A stretch of 64,000 bases of DNA from Gyromitra esculenta (GCA_038503075.1 JBCAML010000010.1:620001-684000), one strand, 5' to 3'. Counted from the stretch's first letter, positions 1-10,361 are shown. Notes: a model not told the origin generated them from the sequence alone. Numbers and translations are program-made.

Positions 1-1
1 A

Positions 2-1783
2 AACTGGGGGATGGATTGGTTCGTTGAGGTGGACTGGCCTAATCAAAATGTGATTGTTGGGAAAAAGCAGAGTATTGAGAGGCGGCCTCGACTTCGAGAC
101 AATGCGGCAAAGCTGGACTTGTACAGATATCATTTGGTTCATGGCCCACGGAGTGCGAAGGATCAGAGCGAGCTGGTACACAAACTAGTTGTCGGCTCTA
201 CGGAGGATCCTACGCTTACAATCGGGGGCTCAGGGGGCTCTGTTTTTGGGGAAGTCGCTGTCGATACAGCCCAGGAGTTTCTGAAGGGTATAGATATTGG
301 GCAGGGTGCGATATCTCTAACTTCAAAGGCTGATATTTCAGACATTTGGATGGCTACGCACTTCAAACTCGAAGACCAACATATGCACATCATTACGGCT
401 ACGGGAATAGATGATTCGAATCTCACTCTTCTCTCCGATCGCGAGGATATCGGCACGGAAGGAGACGTTCCCGGGGGCAATGCTAGACTATTCGCAGTCG
501 GCACAAATATGGGGTCTATCTTCGTGTGGAATATTCGTAGTCCTGCGTCCTCGGCCATTGCAGATACTATAAATATACAATCTCCGCTAAGAGTCATTCG
601 CACAGATTCGCCACAGATATCTAGTTTAGCTCTTTCGTCACTTTATTTAGTGCATGGTGGCACTGATGGTTTGGTCCAAGCCTGGGATCCTCTAGCGTCC
701 ACTCTTTTACCTGTGCGAAATATTCACTCCAAGTTCTCCTCACGTGCGAGACGTCGGATAGCTCAGGCCGATGCCGGCGCCCAGGAGGAATTCGGTGTTG
801 GAGATAACCAATTTGCTGCACGATGCCTGACTCTCGACCAAGATGCAACTTCCCTTCGCGGGGCGGTGGCATTGGGAACGCTTATCCGGTACTGGTGTTT
901 CTCTTCTACATCGACTGAGCCAGACAAGAAAAGGCGTAAACCTGGACCAAGGTCTAGGACCAGCGGAACACCCTCGAGAGGAAGAGGTGCAATCAAAGAA
1001 GTTATCAACTCAGAAGCAAAATACCTCCTCAAGTTAAAGGAACAAGAACGGAAAGACAAGGAGGGGTTCAAGAACCGCTATGGCGTGGCTAGTGGGCGGG
1101 AGGCTCTAAGCGAAGAAGAAATGGTAGAATATGCAACGATGATTAGTCGTGAAACATTTGAACTTGAGAGCGGAGGCAGCGTCGTAAGTTGGGAGGAAAG
1201 CGCCAATAGTAGTAGGACCGTTACGCCTGAACAAGCGCCCTCGGTGAGCAGCTACGGTACGGCAGATGAGTACAAGAGCCCGGCAGAAGAGGTCAATGTC
1301 CAAGAAGATTTTGAGCTAGCTGAAGCCTTGAGGTTAAGTTTGCTGGAGGTCGACGACAACGAGGGTGGCGGAAATGGCAGCCAATCTCATCCAGCAAATG
1401 GATTATGGGAAGACGCCGATTATCTCTATTCCGATTTTAGTTCGACAAAATATAGCTCCCCACCTCGCCATACCACAGCGTCTTCTTCGTCTTCCATACT
1501 AAAGAGCCGAAGTCCGAAGAATTCTTATGGATCTCCATCTTCCCCCCCGGCTAGAAGTGGTGGATGGGAAAAACTGCCATTGGACCAGATCGATGAGTGG
1601 CCGAACGTTGGTGGGAAGGGTAAGGGCAAAGTGAAGGGACGTAACAAAGCGGAGGAGGAGCAAGAATTCGAGACAGAGCTGGAAATGGCAATCAGGTTGA
1701 GTTTACTAGAGGAGGAGGAGAGAAAGGGAATCATGAAGGCACTAGAGGAAGATGAAGTGGGGAAGGGCAAAGGGAGGGCTTGA
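2..1783 (+). CDS. WD40-repeat protein with C-terminal ubiquitin-interacting motifs (5' partial)
   Basis: The reading frame is open to the left edge, so the N-terminus (possibly an F-box, as in related fungal WD40 proteins) lies outside. Visible are degenerate WD40 blades, for example near bases 510-540 (AVGTNMGSIFVWN) and 640-690 (HGGTDGLVQAWDP). The C-terminal half is low-complexity and charged, and carries two UIM-like helices: one near 1306-1347 (FELAEALRLSLLE) and one near 1666-1715 (ELEMAIRLSLLEEE). UIMs of the form acidic-xx-A-x-x-LSLxE bind ubiquitin, so a role in ubiquitin recognition is inferred from the motifs. No intron is seen in this part. The stop is TGA at 1781-1783. Confidence 0.75.
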   Translation, partial: NWGMDWFVEVDWPNQNVIVGKKQSIERRPRLRDNAAKLDLYRYHLVHGPRSAKDQSELVHKLVVGSTEDPTLTIGGSGGSVFGEVAVDTAQEFLKGIDIGQGAISLTSKADISDIWMATHFKLEDQHMHIITATGIDDSNLTLLSDREDIGTEGDVPGGNARLFAVGTNMGSIFVWNIRSPASSAIADTINIQSPLRVIRTDSPQISSLALSSLYLVHGGTDGLVQAWDPLASTLLPVRNIHSKFSSRARRRIAQADAGAQEEFGVGDNQFAARCLTLDQDATSLRGAVALGTLIRYWCFSSTSTEPDKKRRKPGPRSRTSGTPSRGRGAIKEVINSEAKYLLKLKEQERKDKEGFKNRYGVASGREALSEEEMVEYATMISRETFELESGGSVVSWEESANSSRTVTPEQAPSVSSYGTADEYKSPAEEVNVQEDFELAEALRLSLLEVDDNEGGGNGSQSHPANGLWEDADYLYSDFSSTKYSSPPRHTTASSSSSILKSRSPKNSYGSPSSPPARSGGWEKLPLDQIDEWPNVGGKGKGKVKGRNKAEEEQEFETELEMAIRLSLLEEEERKGIMKALEEDEVGKGKGRA

Positions 1784-2877
1784 GGTGTTGGTGGGGAATT
1801 TCTGTTAATGCTATCGTTAAATTGTTATGGAGGGATGGTGGTCAATAAGCGTGCGTAGTAATGTCTATGGTTTTTTCCTCTTTTTTCATTATTTTTTCTG
1901 TTACGAGCTCAATATCTCCTTTTTTTCTTTTTTAAAAAATAAAAATAAAAAAATATCATCCTCAACTACATGTGACTATATGTAAGCAAGTGCACCCGTC
2001 TTTTATTGTTATTATGAAACCCGGGGAGAAAGGAGGGCAGGCCCCACTTCTCAAGTTTTGAGCTCAAAATCGAATTAAATTTCTATGACTAGATAAGTAG
2101 TGAGAAATAGCGACAAATAAGATATTTGTAGCGTGAGGAAGGCCATAGGCTAAAAAAATTTGAGCTAATCTTAAAACCACATGCAGCGAGCGTATACCAG
2201 TAAAAAGCCTAAGGAATAATACCCACTCTACATGCAGGTTTTACCGTCGAAAAGGTGTGACCCGACTACGAACCCTAGGAAATCTAGCTTCCGCAGTACT
2301 CTATTCCTAAGGCGAGTCACCCATATTCTCAAAACTGCTAATCAGATGACAATTAGGGCAAGACTAATACTATGGTAGGTCGTTGATGGCTGCGATTATA
2401 AAAGATCTGGCACTGTGTTATTAACATTGAATTAGAGTTCTTTTTTTGTGACACGTTAATTCTTACCATAGAAGGATATATTAGTCATTAAAGAGTCTAA
2501 GTCTGAAATGGATTATCACTGCAATACATAATAAGGTATGGCATAATGTTTAGTAGGTCTATTACGCGTTTTATTGAATGTTGCCTCTGATCAAAATTCT
2601 GAGAAACCAATTACGAAAAGACGTGTAGAGAAATATACCTTGATTCGCACGTTCTTAGAGAGATATAAAGTTACACCGTTAATGCTAAAGATATTCTATG
2701 GCAAGAGATCGTTGTTAAATACAGGCACAGATCTTCGTACATCTCCCCTCCTCCCCTATCTTGCTCGATCACCACAGAGCTCCTAGTATCATCATCACTC
2801 ACTCGCTATCGTCATTAAAGTTCAAACCTTCCCTCTCCTTATATCCACTTTTAACCGTTTAAATCACTGGGTATAAC
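1784..2877. other. Intergenic, no gene seen
   Basis: AT-rich sequence with T and A homopolymer runs near 1900-1950. Short ORFs here have no recognisable similarity or splice structure. It holds the 3' region of the WD40 gene and the promoter of the proline-rich gene; a C/T-rich stretch at about 2735-2850 directly precedes the ATG at 2878, as is common in fungal 5' UTRs. Confidence 0.5.
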
Positions 2878-3518
2878 ATGTCCAACAACGTCTTCATTCC
2901 TGGTGGAGCTCCCGGCGCACCCGGCAAAAAGCCCGCCTGGGGCTACTCCGCCAATGGGCCACCACCGCCTGCTCCTAAAAAGGTCGAAAAGAAGCCAAAC
3001 TGGGCTTATCACGTTGGCGGCCCTCCCCCCCCGAGTCCGCCTAAAAAGCCTGAGCCCGAGCCTGCTCCATGTTATTTCTTTTACGGTGTTCCGCCCCTCC
3101 CTCCTGCGGCCGCCGCGGCCGCCGCAACCCCAAAGCCCAAGACTACCCCACAATATTACTATTGGGGTGCCCTTCCTGCACCTGCCACGCCCCCTGCACC
3201 TCCCGCACCAAAAAAAGTGGAGACACCAAGTGTTTTCTTCACGACCGCACCTGCACCTGCACCTCCACCTCCACCTAAACCCGCCCCGGCCCCGGCCCCG
3301 GCACTAGCATATTGGCTTCCACCCCCACCTCCGCCAGCACCGAAGGTGGTTCCTGAAAAGAAGACGGATCCTGCGCCGAAGGGGCCTCCTCTCCCTCCTC
3401 CTCCTCCTCCGGGTGTGGGCGAGGGTTTTTATGCTCTTGTAAGTTTCTGTTATTTGACAACAAGATTATTAGGGAATGGCCAAGCTAACCTAATCAGTTC
3501 TTCAACTAGCGAAGATAA
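2878..3518 (+). CDS. Small proline-rich protein with alternating aromatic and polyproline blocks
   Basis: Two exons: 2878-3438 and 3510-3518, giving 189 residues. The intron 3439-3509 has a GTAAGT donor, a GCTAACC branch site and a CTAG acceptor; if unspliced, the frame would run on to 3525. The protein is built from about six units, each an aromatic cluster (WGYS, WAYHV, CYFFYG, YYYWG, VFFT, YWLP) followed by a proline or alanine-proline block and often a Lys-Lys pair. There is no signal peptide or membrane segment. Proline blocks of this kind bind SH3, WW or profilin partners, but no function can be assigned. C/T-rich DNA precedes the ATG. Confidence 0.6.
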
Positions 3519-4427
3519 TAATTAAGATTTGGATCTTTGGTGGGTTGTATTAGTAGTGATAGTTTTGTGACTCGGATTTCGGTGAATTACTTTGAGTGTT
3601 TTATTTTTATTCTAGTATTTGGCTATTTTTGTTTTTGATGTTATGGTTTGTATGGACCTGGCCCTTTGTGTCAGACTTTTAAGGATCAATGATAATTTTC
3701 CAAACTCACAATAAATAGCGTATAAACTGTTTGTCGTTGGATTGGCGAGGGGGTTGATAGACTAAAGGCTATAATGATATCCTATTAATTGCTTTGAAAA
3801 AATATATGTAGGGTATGGCAGCGATGCCCGTCTTGTACTCTCGGGTAATAATCGGGAATTGAATTTCGTACCTATTAAATCACCTAAGATACATATCTAA
3901 ATTAGTAAATGAACCTATTGAATTAGGGCGATAAGGCTTGGGACTAACTGATGGCTTGGTCTACATGCAGACTACTATATATTCTTCCTTCCACATGCAG
4001 TTTTGACATTAATATTCGAGGAACCGAATTTAGCGGTGCACCTCAGCCGTTTGGTACTTGACTTACTTTAGGTTTTCTAGAGTAGCTTACTATTGTTATA
4101 ACATATCACTCGTAATTGGAAAAAACTCGTTTAACAAGTTATCTATGGGTATTATAGTCTTGTAATTGCATAGCTGCCTCGTAAGCTTTATTTTAAGTTT
4201 GGAGATGCCCATCGACCATAAGATTTATATTCGCGAGCTTTGTCTAAGGGCAGCAAGCGTCTGAGCCATGACTGGCCCTTATCCTACTACCCCATCCAGC
4301 TTAGATTATTTATTGCCACCACTAGTAGTCCCTATTCCCTTGACCACTTAAATGCTTCAACTACGGCCCTCTTACTAGGTATGGATATTGCTACTTCTGG
4401 CTGAATCACACTTCGGCGAGATGTTAC
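3519..4427. other. Intergenic between convergent genes
   Basis: AT-rich DNA between the 3' ends of the proline-rich gene (plus strand) and the NACHT-ankyrin gene (minus strand). I see no coding frame or strong repeat here. Confidence 0.5.
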
Positions 4428-7400
4428 CTATCCCTTACCACCATGAGGTAGGAGATTTGCCCCGTTTTCGAGCAGTAATTGAACAAACTTTTCCCAACCC
4501 CTATCAGTTGTGAGGTTAAGTGTTTCTTGTCTCTCGATGCGTGGAGTCGGCATATATGCCCCGTATTCGAGAAGCAGTTGCGCGGCTTCGTAGTGGCCTT
4601 CACCTGCCGCTAGGAAGAGTGCTGTTCTACCCTTTCTCGCCTGAATCGAGGTATCTGCTCCGTTCTCAAGAAGTAGCTGTATAGCTTTGTCGTGACCCCC
4701 GTATGCTGCTTTATGGAGTGCTGTCTCTCCATCCTCATTTTGATGTGAGGCATCTGCTGCATTCTCAAGAAGTAGTTGTATAACTCTGTGGTGGCCCGCG
4801 TGTGCCGCTGTATGTAGAGCTGTCCATTTATCTTGATTTTTAGCTGAGATATCCACCCCGTTTTCGAGAAGCAGTTGTGCAACTTCGTAGTGACCCCCGC
4901 ATACTGCTAGGTGGAGTACTGTCCATCCAGATCGACCTCTAGCTGAGATATCCGCCCCGCTCTCAAGAAGCAGCTGAACAAGTTTATAATGGCCTCTAAA
5001 TGTCGCTTCGTGGAGTGCTGTGTATCCATATTCATCCCGAGCCGAGATATCCGCTCCTTTCTCTAGAAAATGCTTCGCTACTAGAAAATGTCCTAAACTG
5101 GATGCTATGTGAAGCGGCGTCCTCCCTTGGTAGTTGTAACCACATTCGGGATGGCACTCGGGGTTCTGACACTCGTGTCCACATATTTCCATCGTCTGTA
5201 CATAAGACTCAATATTTCCCGGGTTTTCGAGGAAATATATCAAAGCATCCGCCGTCGAAGATTCATCGCAAGCTTTAAGATGAACAGATAGCTGATTTGC
5301 AGCATAGTTCAAGAATAGATGAGGTCTTGATATTGATGTCGGCAAGCTTTCAGAAGCGTCTCTGGCAAAGATATCGAATGACAGATAAGTGATGCATGCC
5401 ATTGCTACCCTGAAGTCTGCATCTGAGGGTATGGAATTCCGAAGAAGATACTCTTGAACACTGTAGTGAGCTAATCGTATAGTCCCGGTGTTCTTGTCGA
5501 TGGTAATCAAACTGGCACAAACATCAAGTAACGTCGTCTCATCTGGTAAATCCCATTCATCCAACTCGTATCGATTTAGCTCCACGGATACCGCCTCTCG
5601 AAGTTCTTCAACTGTAAGAGTTCGTCTAGCCTTTACAAGCCATGAGAGAACATTCAATGCTAATTCTCTACAATGTCTGGGTTGATTAAGGATATTGTTC
5701 ATAACTCTATGGTACGTAGGATCCAAGGGTCTTTCTTCTCCAGAAGAATTTCTAAGTCCTTGCAGCTCGGTCAGGATTCGTCTCACAGTAGGCTGTTGGC
5801 ATATGTGCTCAATATGGAAATGGGCAAGTAAAAACCTGCACTATTTAGCAAAAAAGAACAAAAGGGTTATAACTGCTAGTAAAACTACTCACATCCCTTT
5901 AGCACAATCCGCAAGACCAGAAATAATCATTTCTTTGCATTGCCCCTGCCCAATGAGGCGCTTCGCCCGCGGGTTACTATCGACTACTTGCTGTATGTAG
6001 GTCTCAATGTCCTCCTCCTTTGCCAAAAGCTCAATCTGTACTGCCTTGCAGAGGGAAATTCGGATATCTTCCGGGTGTGGTCGACTTGTTACGAAGACAT
6101 TGCTATCCTTTGCTAAACGACTAAATAATGGGAGGAGCTCTTTTCGTTGAGTATTAGGGTCACATTCGTCCAAGGCATCGAAAACTAGAAATACCCGATC
6201 GAATGATTCTGGTGCCGCAAGAAGGGTAGCATATAGTTCCTGAAAAGTAAGTTTTTTCTTAACTCCCTCCACTGGCAGTTTTTCGTAAAATTTCTCCGCT
6301 TCAGCGTAAAATAACGGTGATTGACTAGCAAGTTGCTTAACCAAACTAGCTAGGACACGGATGGGCCTCTGTTGATTTCGACTCGTGTAATCAAAGTACA
6401 CATAAGCCACCCCATAGTTTGCTTTTAGAGTTTGCGCTTTCCAGAATAAATAGTCAATCACCCTAGAACTATTAGATAGAACGCACTGTTAGACTGGAAG
6501 CCATAATATCGCTGGTTCTCTACACGGGGGTGGGGAGGCTGGATCACAGAGTTTGCTACCCAACAAGCGAATTCTTCCGTCTCAAATGGCATGATTTAGC
6601 TCGAAAGGATTATCTTGCAGTGTAAAGGTGGGAGACGGTGTTCTTCAATATGATTTGCACCCATCACTAGCCGGCGCAAGTTCTGGGAAACAATTCGAGA
6701 GATAGAACTACCGGTATGTGTCACCCACCTTTGAACTCCAAAACATTTTCAAGCAAAACTAGACAATTCAACCGTCCTCTGAAATCATCATATTCGCCGC
6801 CTAAACAGCCCCCAAACTCCTAGGCGGATATCACGTTGGTTCTTGCAGATTAAGGGATGAAATACCTCAAAAATGTTTTACCAGCCCCAGCTATTGAGGC
6901 AATGACTAGTTAGTATCTTTTAAACTCTACATATATAGAGATAAAAATGCTCTGCACATACGAATTCCGTGGCCCCAAATTAGCATGAAATCAGGATTTC
7001 CTTTGAGCCATTCCTGAAATGCTGGTGTTTGCAAGAGCCAGTTCCCTGTATTTTCTTGTCTTCTTCTGCTGATCTCAAGATGATTGCGGTCGAAATCCTC
7101 CGAATATAACCAAATGAGAACACTTTCTCGTTTTTGCGCTAGATCCAAAATCAATACGTGTTAGCCATGAAGAATTTTTACGATTTTTGGGGGATTCGAA
7201 CAGCCAGTCATCATCCTCACCAGTTTGATGCGTATCCTCTTTCTGCATCCAGGCATTTTGGGCCGAAGCCTCAACCCGGAGATCATGCACAACATTATTT
7301 GTATCCCGAACATATCCTTCGATTAACTTCGATTCAGTTTGAAGATCATGAACCATAAGGTTTGTATCTTGGGCATATAATTCGATCGCTTTTATTAGGG

Positions 7401-7883
7401 TTCTTCCAAGGATATTAGTAAAATCTTGTATAGATGTATTCCAACCAACCTAAGGTTCACTTACAGTTGATCTGCAGTCAGGGCTAAGTTAAAAAGACTC
7501 TTATGTCTTTCTATTCTTGCTACAAATTGAGAGGTTTCCTTCTCCTTCAGCGGCCATATAAGTGCTTGTATCCTCCCCCGCAGCCCCGACCTAGGCTCCA
7601 ACCTCAACTTTAGCCTTTGCAGCTCCAGTTTACACCCATAGAGCGGCCCAGCCTGATCACTAAGAGTCTTTAGTGCCGTAAACCGAAGGCCTTTATCATC
7701 CCGGGCGCAATCTTGCAAGATAAGAAGGACACTGCTGAGAGAGTGAAGCTCGTCTAAAAGCCGTCGGATATCCTTCGCAGCATCTATCGCTCCACCAATA
7801 TAGTCATAGCCTAGGGATACTAAATTTCCCGCGAGTTGAAGAACCCCGATGACACTGGCCGTAAGGCCTAAAGCCTCTGCCAT
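4428..7883 (-). CDS. NACHT-ankyrin STAND (NLR-like) protein
   Basis: Six exons on the minus strand: 7883-7465, 7402-7182, 7138-6962, 6905-6866, 6462-5893 and 5835-4428, giving 944 residues. All phases close. The N-terminus (MAEALGLTASVIGVLQLAG) is the helical SesA/PigL_N-like domain found at the front of fungal STAND proteins. Next come the pre-NACHT block (RRRQENTGNWLLQTPAFQEW), Walker A at residues 276-283 (SIAGAGKT), Walker B at about 376-387 (VFLVFDALDECD) and the VTSRP sensor near 410. About seven ankyrin repeats run from about residue 713 to the end. A Cys/His cluster (CGHECQNPECHPEC) precedes the repeats. Such proteins act in fungal self/non-self recognition and programmed cell death; that role is inferred from the family. 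Oddities: the first Walker A glycine is Ser, and intron 4 (6463-6865) is 403 nt. Confidence 0.88.
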
Positions 7884-8296
7884 TCCGAGAAATGGTTCAA
7901 GTACTTAAGAGTGTAGTAGATTTCTCGGCAGGGTTCATAGGGTAGCGTATAGGGGAATATTGGATAGGTAAACTGGCTAAGTTTACAGACGTCTCTAGGG
8001 TGAAACTCAGGAAACAGGTGGTCATAACATGTATCTATGTGGCGAAATATATGACGGCACAACATACAAATTTACCCCTCTCGTCCTATCCTGGAGAGGG
8101 CATCTACATACTAGGAAGTGAAAGTCCAAAAATACATGTAACATGACTACTAGAGAATTTTACTAAGAATAGTTTGATAGTAACAGCATCAGGAAAGAGA
8201 TTTACTTATTCAGGGGTAAGAAATCCCTTTAGGCATAGGTTAGGAATACTATTATTCTTAGTTGGTAACCTAATATAACGAATTGAGGCTGTGGAA
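7884..8296. other. Promoter region of the NACHT-ankyrin gene
   Basis: Sequence upstream of the minus-strand start at 7883. No gene seen. It is bounded by the first inverted-repeat element of the 8.3-10.4 kb cluster. Confidence 0.45.
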
Positions 8297-8529
8297 CCTA
8301 GAGTCGTTCCTGGGTGTATGACGAAACTGGAGGTGTGACGAATCTCACCCAAAATTAACGGAAAGCGAAGAAAAAATACGAAAAAATTGGTAATGTCTAT
8401 GGAGAGTAAATATAATTTTCCTGATAGTTCAGAATGGGAAGAACTTTGATCTTATTGATTTTAATCTTTGACTTCTTAGGAAATTCGTTACACCCCCAGT
8501 TTCGTCATACACTCAGGAGCGACTCTAGG
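8297..8529. mobile_element. MITE-like element with 47-bp terminal inverted repeats
   Basis: Bases 8297-8343 and 8483-8529 are inverted copies, starting CCTAGAGTCG on each outer end. By eye there are four mismatches, all transitions. The 139-bp core is AT-rich and non-coding. No clear target duplication is seen. Confidence 0.8.
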
Positions 8530-8590
8530 CTTTTCTTTTTGCGCGACTAAAAGAGATATTTGACTGATCTTGGTTTGTATTGCGGGTGTA

Positions 8591-8698
8591 CTCATGCTGC
8601 CGAAAAGTCTTCGGGTCATGTGCAGAATAACGGCTAGTTATTAGAGTTTAACTGCATGTTATCCATCACGTGGTCCGAAGACTTTTCGGCAGCACGAG
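8591..8698. mobile_element. 108-bp MITE-like element with perfect 20-bp inner inverted repeats
   Basis: Bases 8595-8614 (TGCTGCCGAAAAGTCTTCGG) pair exactly with 8675-8694. The repeat extends outwards to 8591 and 8698 with one transition and inwards with transitions only. The core is non-coding. Confidence 0.8.
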
Positions 8699-8702
8699 CA
8701 GG

Positions 8703-8914
8703 GATAAGTGATTCAAAGTGGCGGTGCCCTAGGTCTAAATTGAACTCTTCCTCACGCCAGTTATTACAACGATTTTCAATCTTCCTTGTATCTTCTATCT
8801 TTGTATGGTTTCCTTCCTTTTATTGACTTCATCGTGATAGTGATTTCGAGCACATTTTGTAAGTGAACGCCGGTACTTGCGTACCCGCAGCACCGCCACT
8901 TTGCATCACTTACC
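8703..8914. mobile_element. MITE-like element, 25-bp ends (AAGTGGCGGTGC type)
   Basis: Bases 8703-8727 are inverted at 8890-8914 with about three mismatches (shared core CAAAGTGGCGGTGC). The right end overlaps the left arm of the hairpin element at 8889-8970, so the two families share the CACCGCCAC end motif. It directly abuts the preceding element. Confidence 0.65.
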
Positions 8915-8970
8915 TCTACACCCGTAGCACTACGGGTGTAAGGGAAAGTCTGTCATCAGGTGGCGGTGCT
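8889..8970. repeat. 82-bp hairpin element with CACCGCCAC ends
   Basis: Outer arms AGCACCGCCAC (8889-8899) and its inverse (8960-8970) enclose a second perfect 11-bp inverted pair (8917-8927 and 8930-8940, TACACCCGTAG) separated by two bases. A related copy lies at 9292-9376, and a decayed half (CACCACCACCTGTCCACAGA) at about 9668-9705. Confidence 0.6.
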
Positions 8971-8975
8971 GGCAG

Positions 8976-9132
8976 TACAACCTCCGGTAGAATTATTGTA
9001 GAATTGTGGCAACTCAGGATCTAAAGCCTTTACTGGTCTTCCAGGTTCATCAGAAAGATTTTGGCTGCGGTATTGGCTGCTTGGGCGTTCGCTTACCCTT
9101 GTTTTTCCACAATAATTCTACCAGAGGCTGTA
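8976..9132. mobile_element. MITE-C copy 1 (TA-flanked, TACARCCTC ends)
   Basis: Ends TACAACCTCCGGTAGAATT and AATTCTACCAGAGGCTGTA are inverted copies. The interior (from about 9006) is closely similar, in reverse orientation, to the copy at 9444-9578. The outer TA may be the target dinucleotide, as in Tc1/mariner-type MITEs. Short frames inside are shadows. Confidence 0.75.
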
Positions 9133-9291
9133 CGAAACTGGACCGCCAACCCAACTCAAGACCACGGAAGCCCTTAGGTTTTTACAGCAAACTTACATAA
9201 GGTAGAGAGGTTTCAGAGATAGAGAGAATTAGATTTTGCCTAGCGAAAGGAAAGCATCAGAAGGTCGAGCGTGAAGAGGAGCACCAAAGCC

Positions 9292-9376
9292 AGCACCGCC
9301 ACCTAGTGACAGACTTTCTTCTACACTCGTAGTACCACGGATACTAGGGTAAGTCTGCGGATGGGTGGCAGTGCAG
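9292..9376. repeat. Second CACCGCCAC hairpin element
   Basis: Left arm AGCACCGCCACC with ACAGACTT inside; the right arm (GTGGCAGTGC, 9366-9375) is its inverse with one transition. The interior contains a decayed form of the central pair seen at 8917-8940. Confidence 0.55.
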
Positions 9377-9443
9377 CTCTTTTCCTGGGTGACTCGAGCT
9401 CGTTTGGGTTTCATCCTTTTGTGAACTAACTCTGTTTAATATC

Positions 9444-9578
9444 TACAGCCTCTGGTAGAAAAACAAGGGTAAGCGAACGCCCAAGCAGCCAATACCACAC
9501 CCAAAATCTTTCCGATGAATCTGGAAGACCAATAAAAGCCTTAGATCCTGAGTTGCCACAATTCTACCGGAGGCTGTA
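9444..9578. mobile_element. MITE-C copy 2, inverted relative to copy 1
   Basis: Ends TACAGCCTCTGGTAGAA and TTCTACCGGAGGCTGTA. The interior matches 9006-9110 in reverse orientation almost base for base. Together copies 1 and 2 form a large ~600-bp inverted arrangement around the hairpin element. Confidence 0.75.
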
Positions 9579-9708
9579 ATATATAGCACTCTTAGTTCAT
9601 TAGGGTTTTACCAGGTCTCTCAGGGAGCTATGGAGGTGTGGAAAGTTAACATCTCTTACAGTACTCGCACCACCACCTGTCCACAGACTTACCTTGGCAT
9701 CCGTAGAA

Positions 9709-9962
9709 CAGTTGCGTCCAACGAGACCCCGCCGTTTTTGAAGTACCACGACATAACGGGCTTGAGATTAATGGGCAGAAATCAACCAAAGTATTTGATA
9801 TTCAATGGAAAGAAAAAATATAAGGCAGTTGACTACATATGCGATTCTTTTAAGTAGTAATAAAGGTAGAATAAAATTCTACTTTATTTTTAAAGAAGGT
9901 TCGTCATAACCTAGTTGTATTGCGGTACTTCAAAAATCGCAGGAACTTGTTGGACGCAACTG
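9709..9962. mobile_element. MITE-A copy 1 (CAGTTGCGTCCAAC ends)
   Basis: Left end CAGTTGCGTCCAAC at 9709; the right end is its inverse, finishing at 9962. Length 254 bp. It interrupts a decayed CACCGCCAC element on its left. The right side carries the TA flank; the left flank is AA, so the left copy of the duplication is altered. Other copies are at 25398-25880 and 52549-52824. Confidence 0.8.
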
Positions 9963-10361
9963 TACTCGTTTCTGGGCATATGAACCAGAAAATATGGGGA
10001 CTCCATATGCTACAACATCATTCTCAGGCTACATGCTATACGAAGCCATTTCCATAGCATACAAAGCCACACCCCTCTGTTTTCCGGTTCATATACCGTA
10101 GTATTTCGCGGTTAGGCCTCGAGGCCTAATGTAAAGTGGAGAGGGAAAAGTCTGCATGTAAAGTCTTAGATTCTTGGTGTTTGACCAATAGCGAGAGCCA
10201 ATGTCCTCTGATTTTAGGGTTACGCCTGGGTTGAGTCAGCTATACTAATCAAAGGCTCAGATGAAGCCATCCGAAACATCTTTCATGCGGACTTTTTTCT
10301 CTCCACTTTACATTAGGCCTCGAGGCCTAACCGCAAAATACTACGGTACCCGGGAACGAGT
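9963..10361. mobile_element. MITE-G, split by MITE-F
   Basis: The left end (about 9963-9993, ACTCGTTTCTGGGCATATGA) is inverted at 10080-10095 plus 10349-10361, with the 251-bp MITE-F sitting inside the right repeat. When MITE-F and one TA are removed, the right arm pairs with the left arm with about five mismatches, all transitions. Confidence 0.7.
10096..10346. mobile_element. MITE-F, 63-bp terminal inverted repeats, TA duplication
   Basis: Bases 10096-10158 and 10284-10346 are inverted copies with about four mismatches, all transitions. TA at 10094-10095 and 10347-10348 is the target duplication, confirmed because it splits the right arm of MITE-G. Each arm holds a perfect 18-bp palindrome TTAGGCCTCGAGGCCTAA (10112-10129 and 10313-10330). 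The ~125-bp core is non-coding. Confidence 0.85.

Noticed and set aside
7180..7205. Minus-strand GTTCGAATCCC resembling a tRNA B box
   Set aside because: It lies in a coding exon of the NACHT-ankyrin gene (LFESP) and no cloverleaf or A box is present at the right distance.
7158..7358. Plus-strand ORFs over the NLR gene
   Set aside because: Shadows of coding exons 2-3 on the minus strand.
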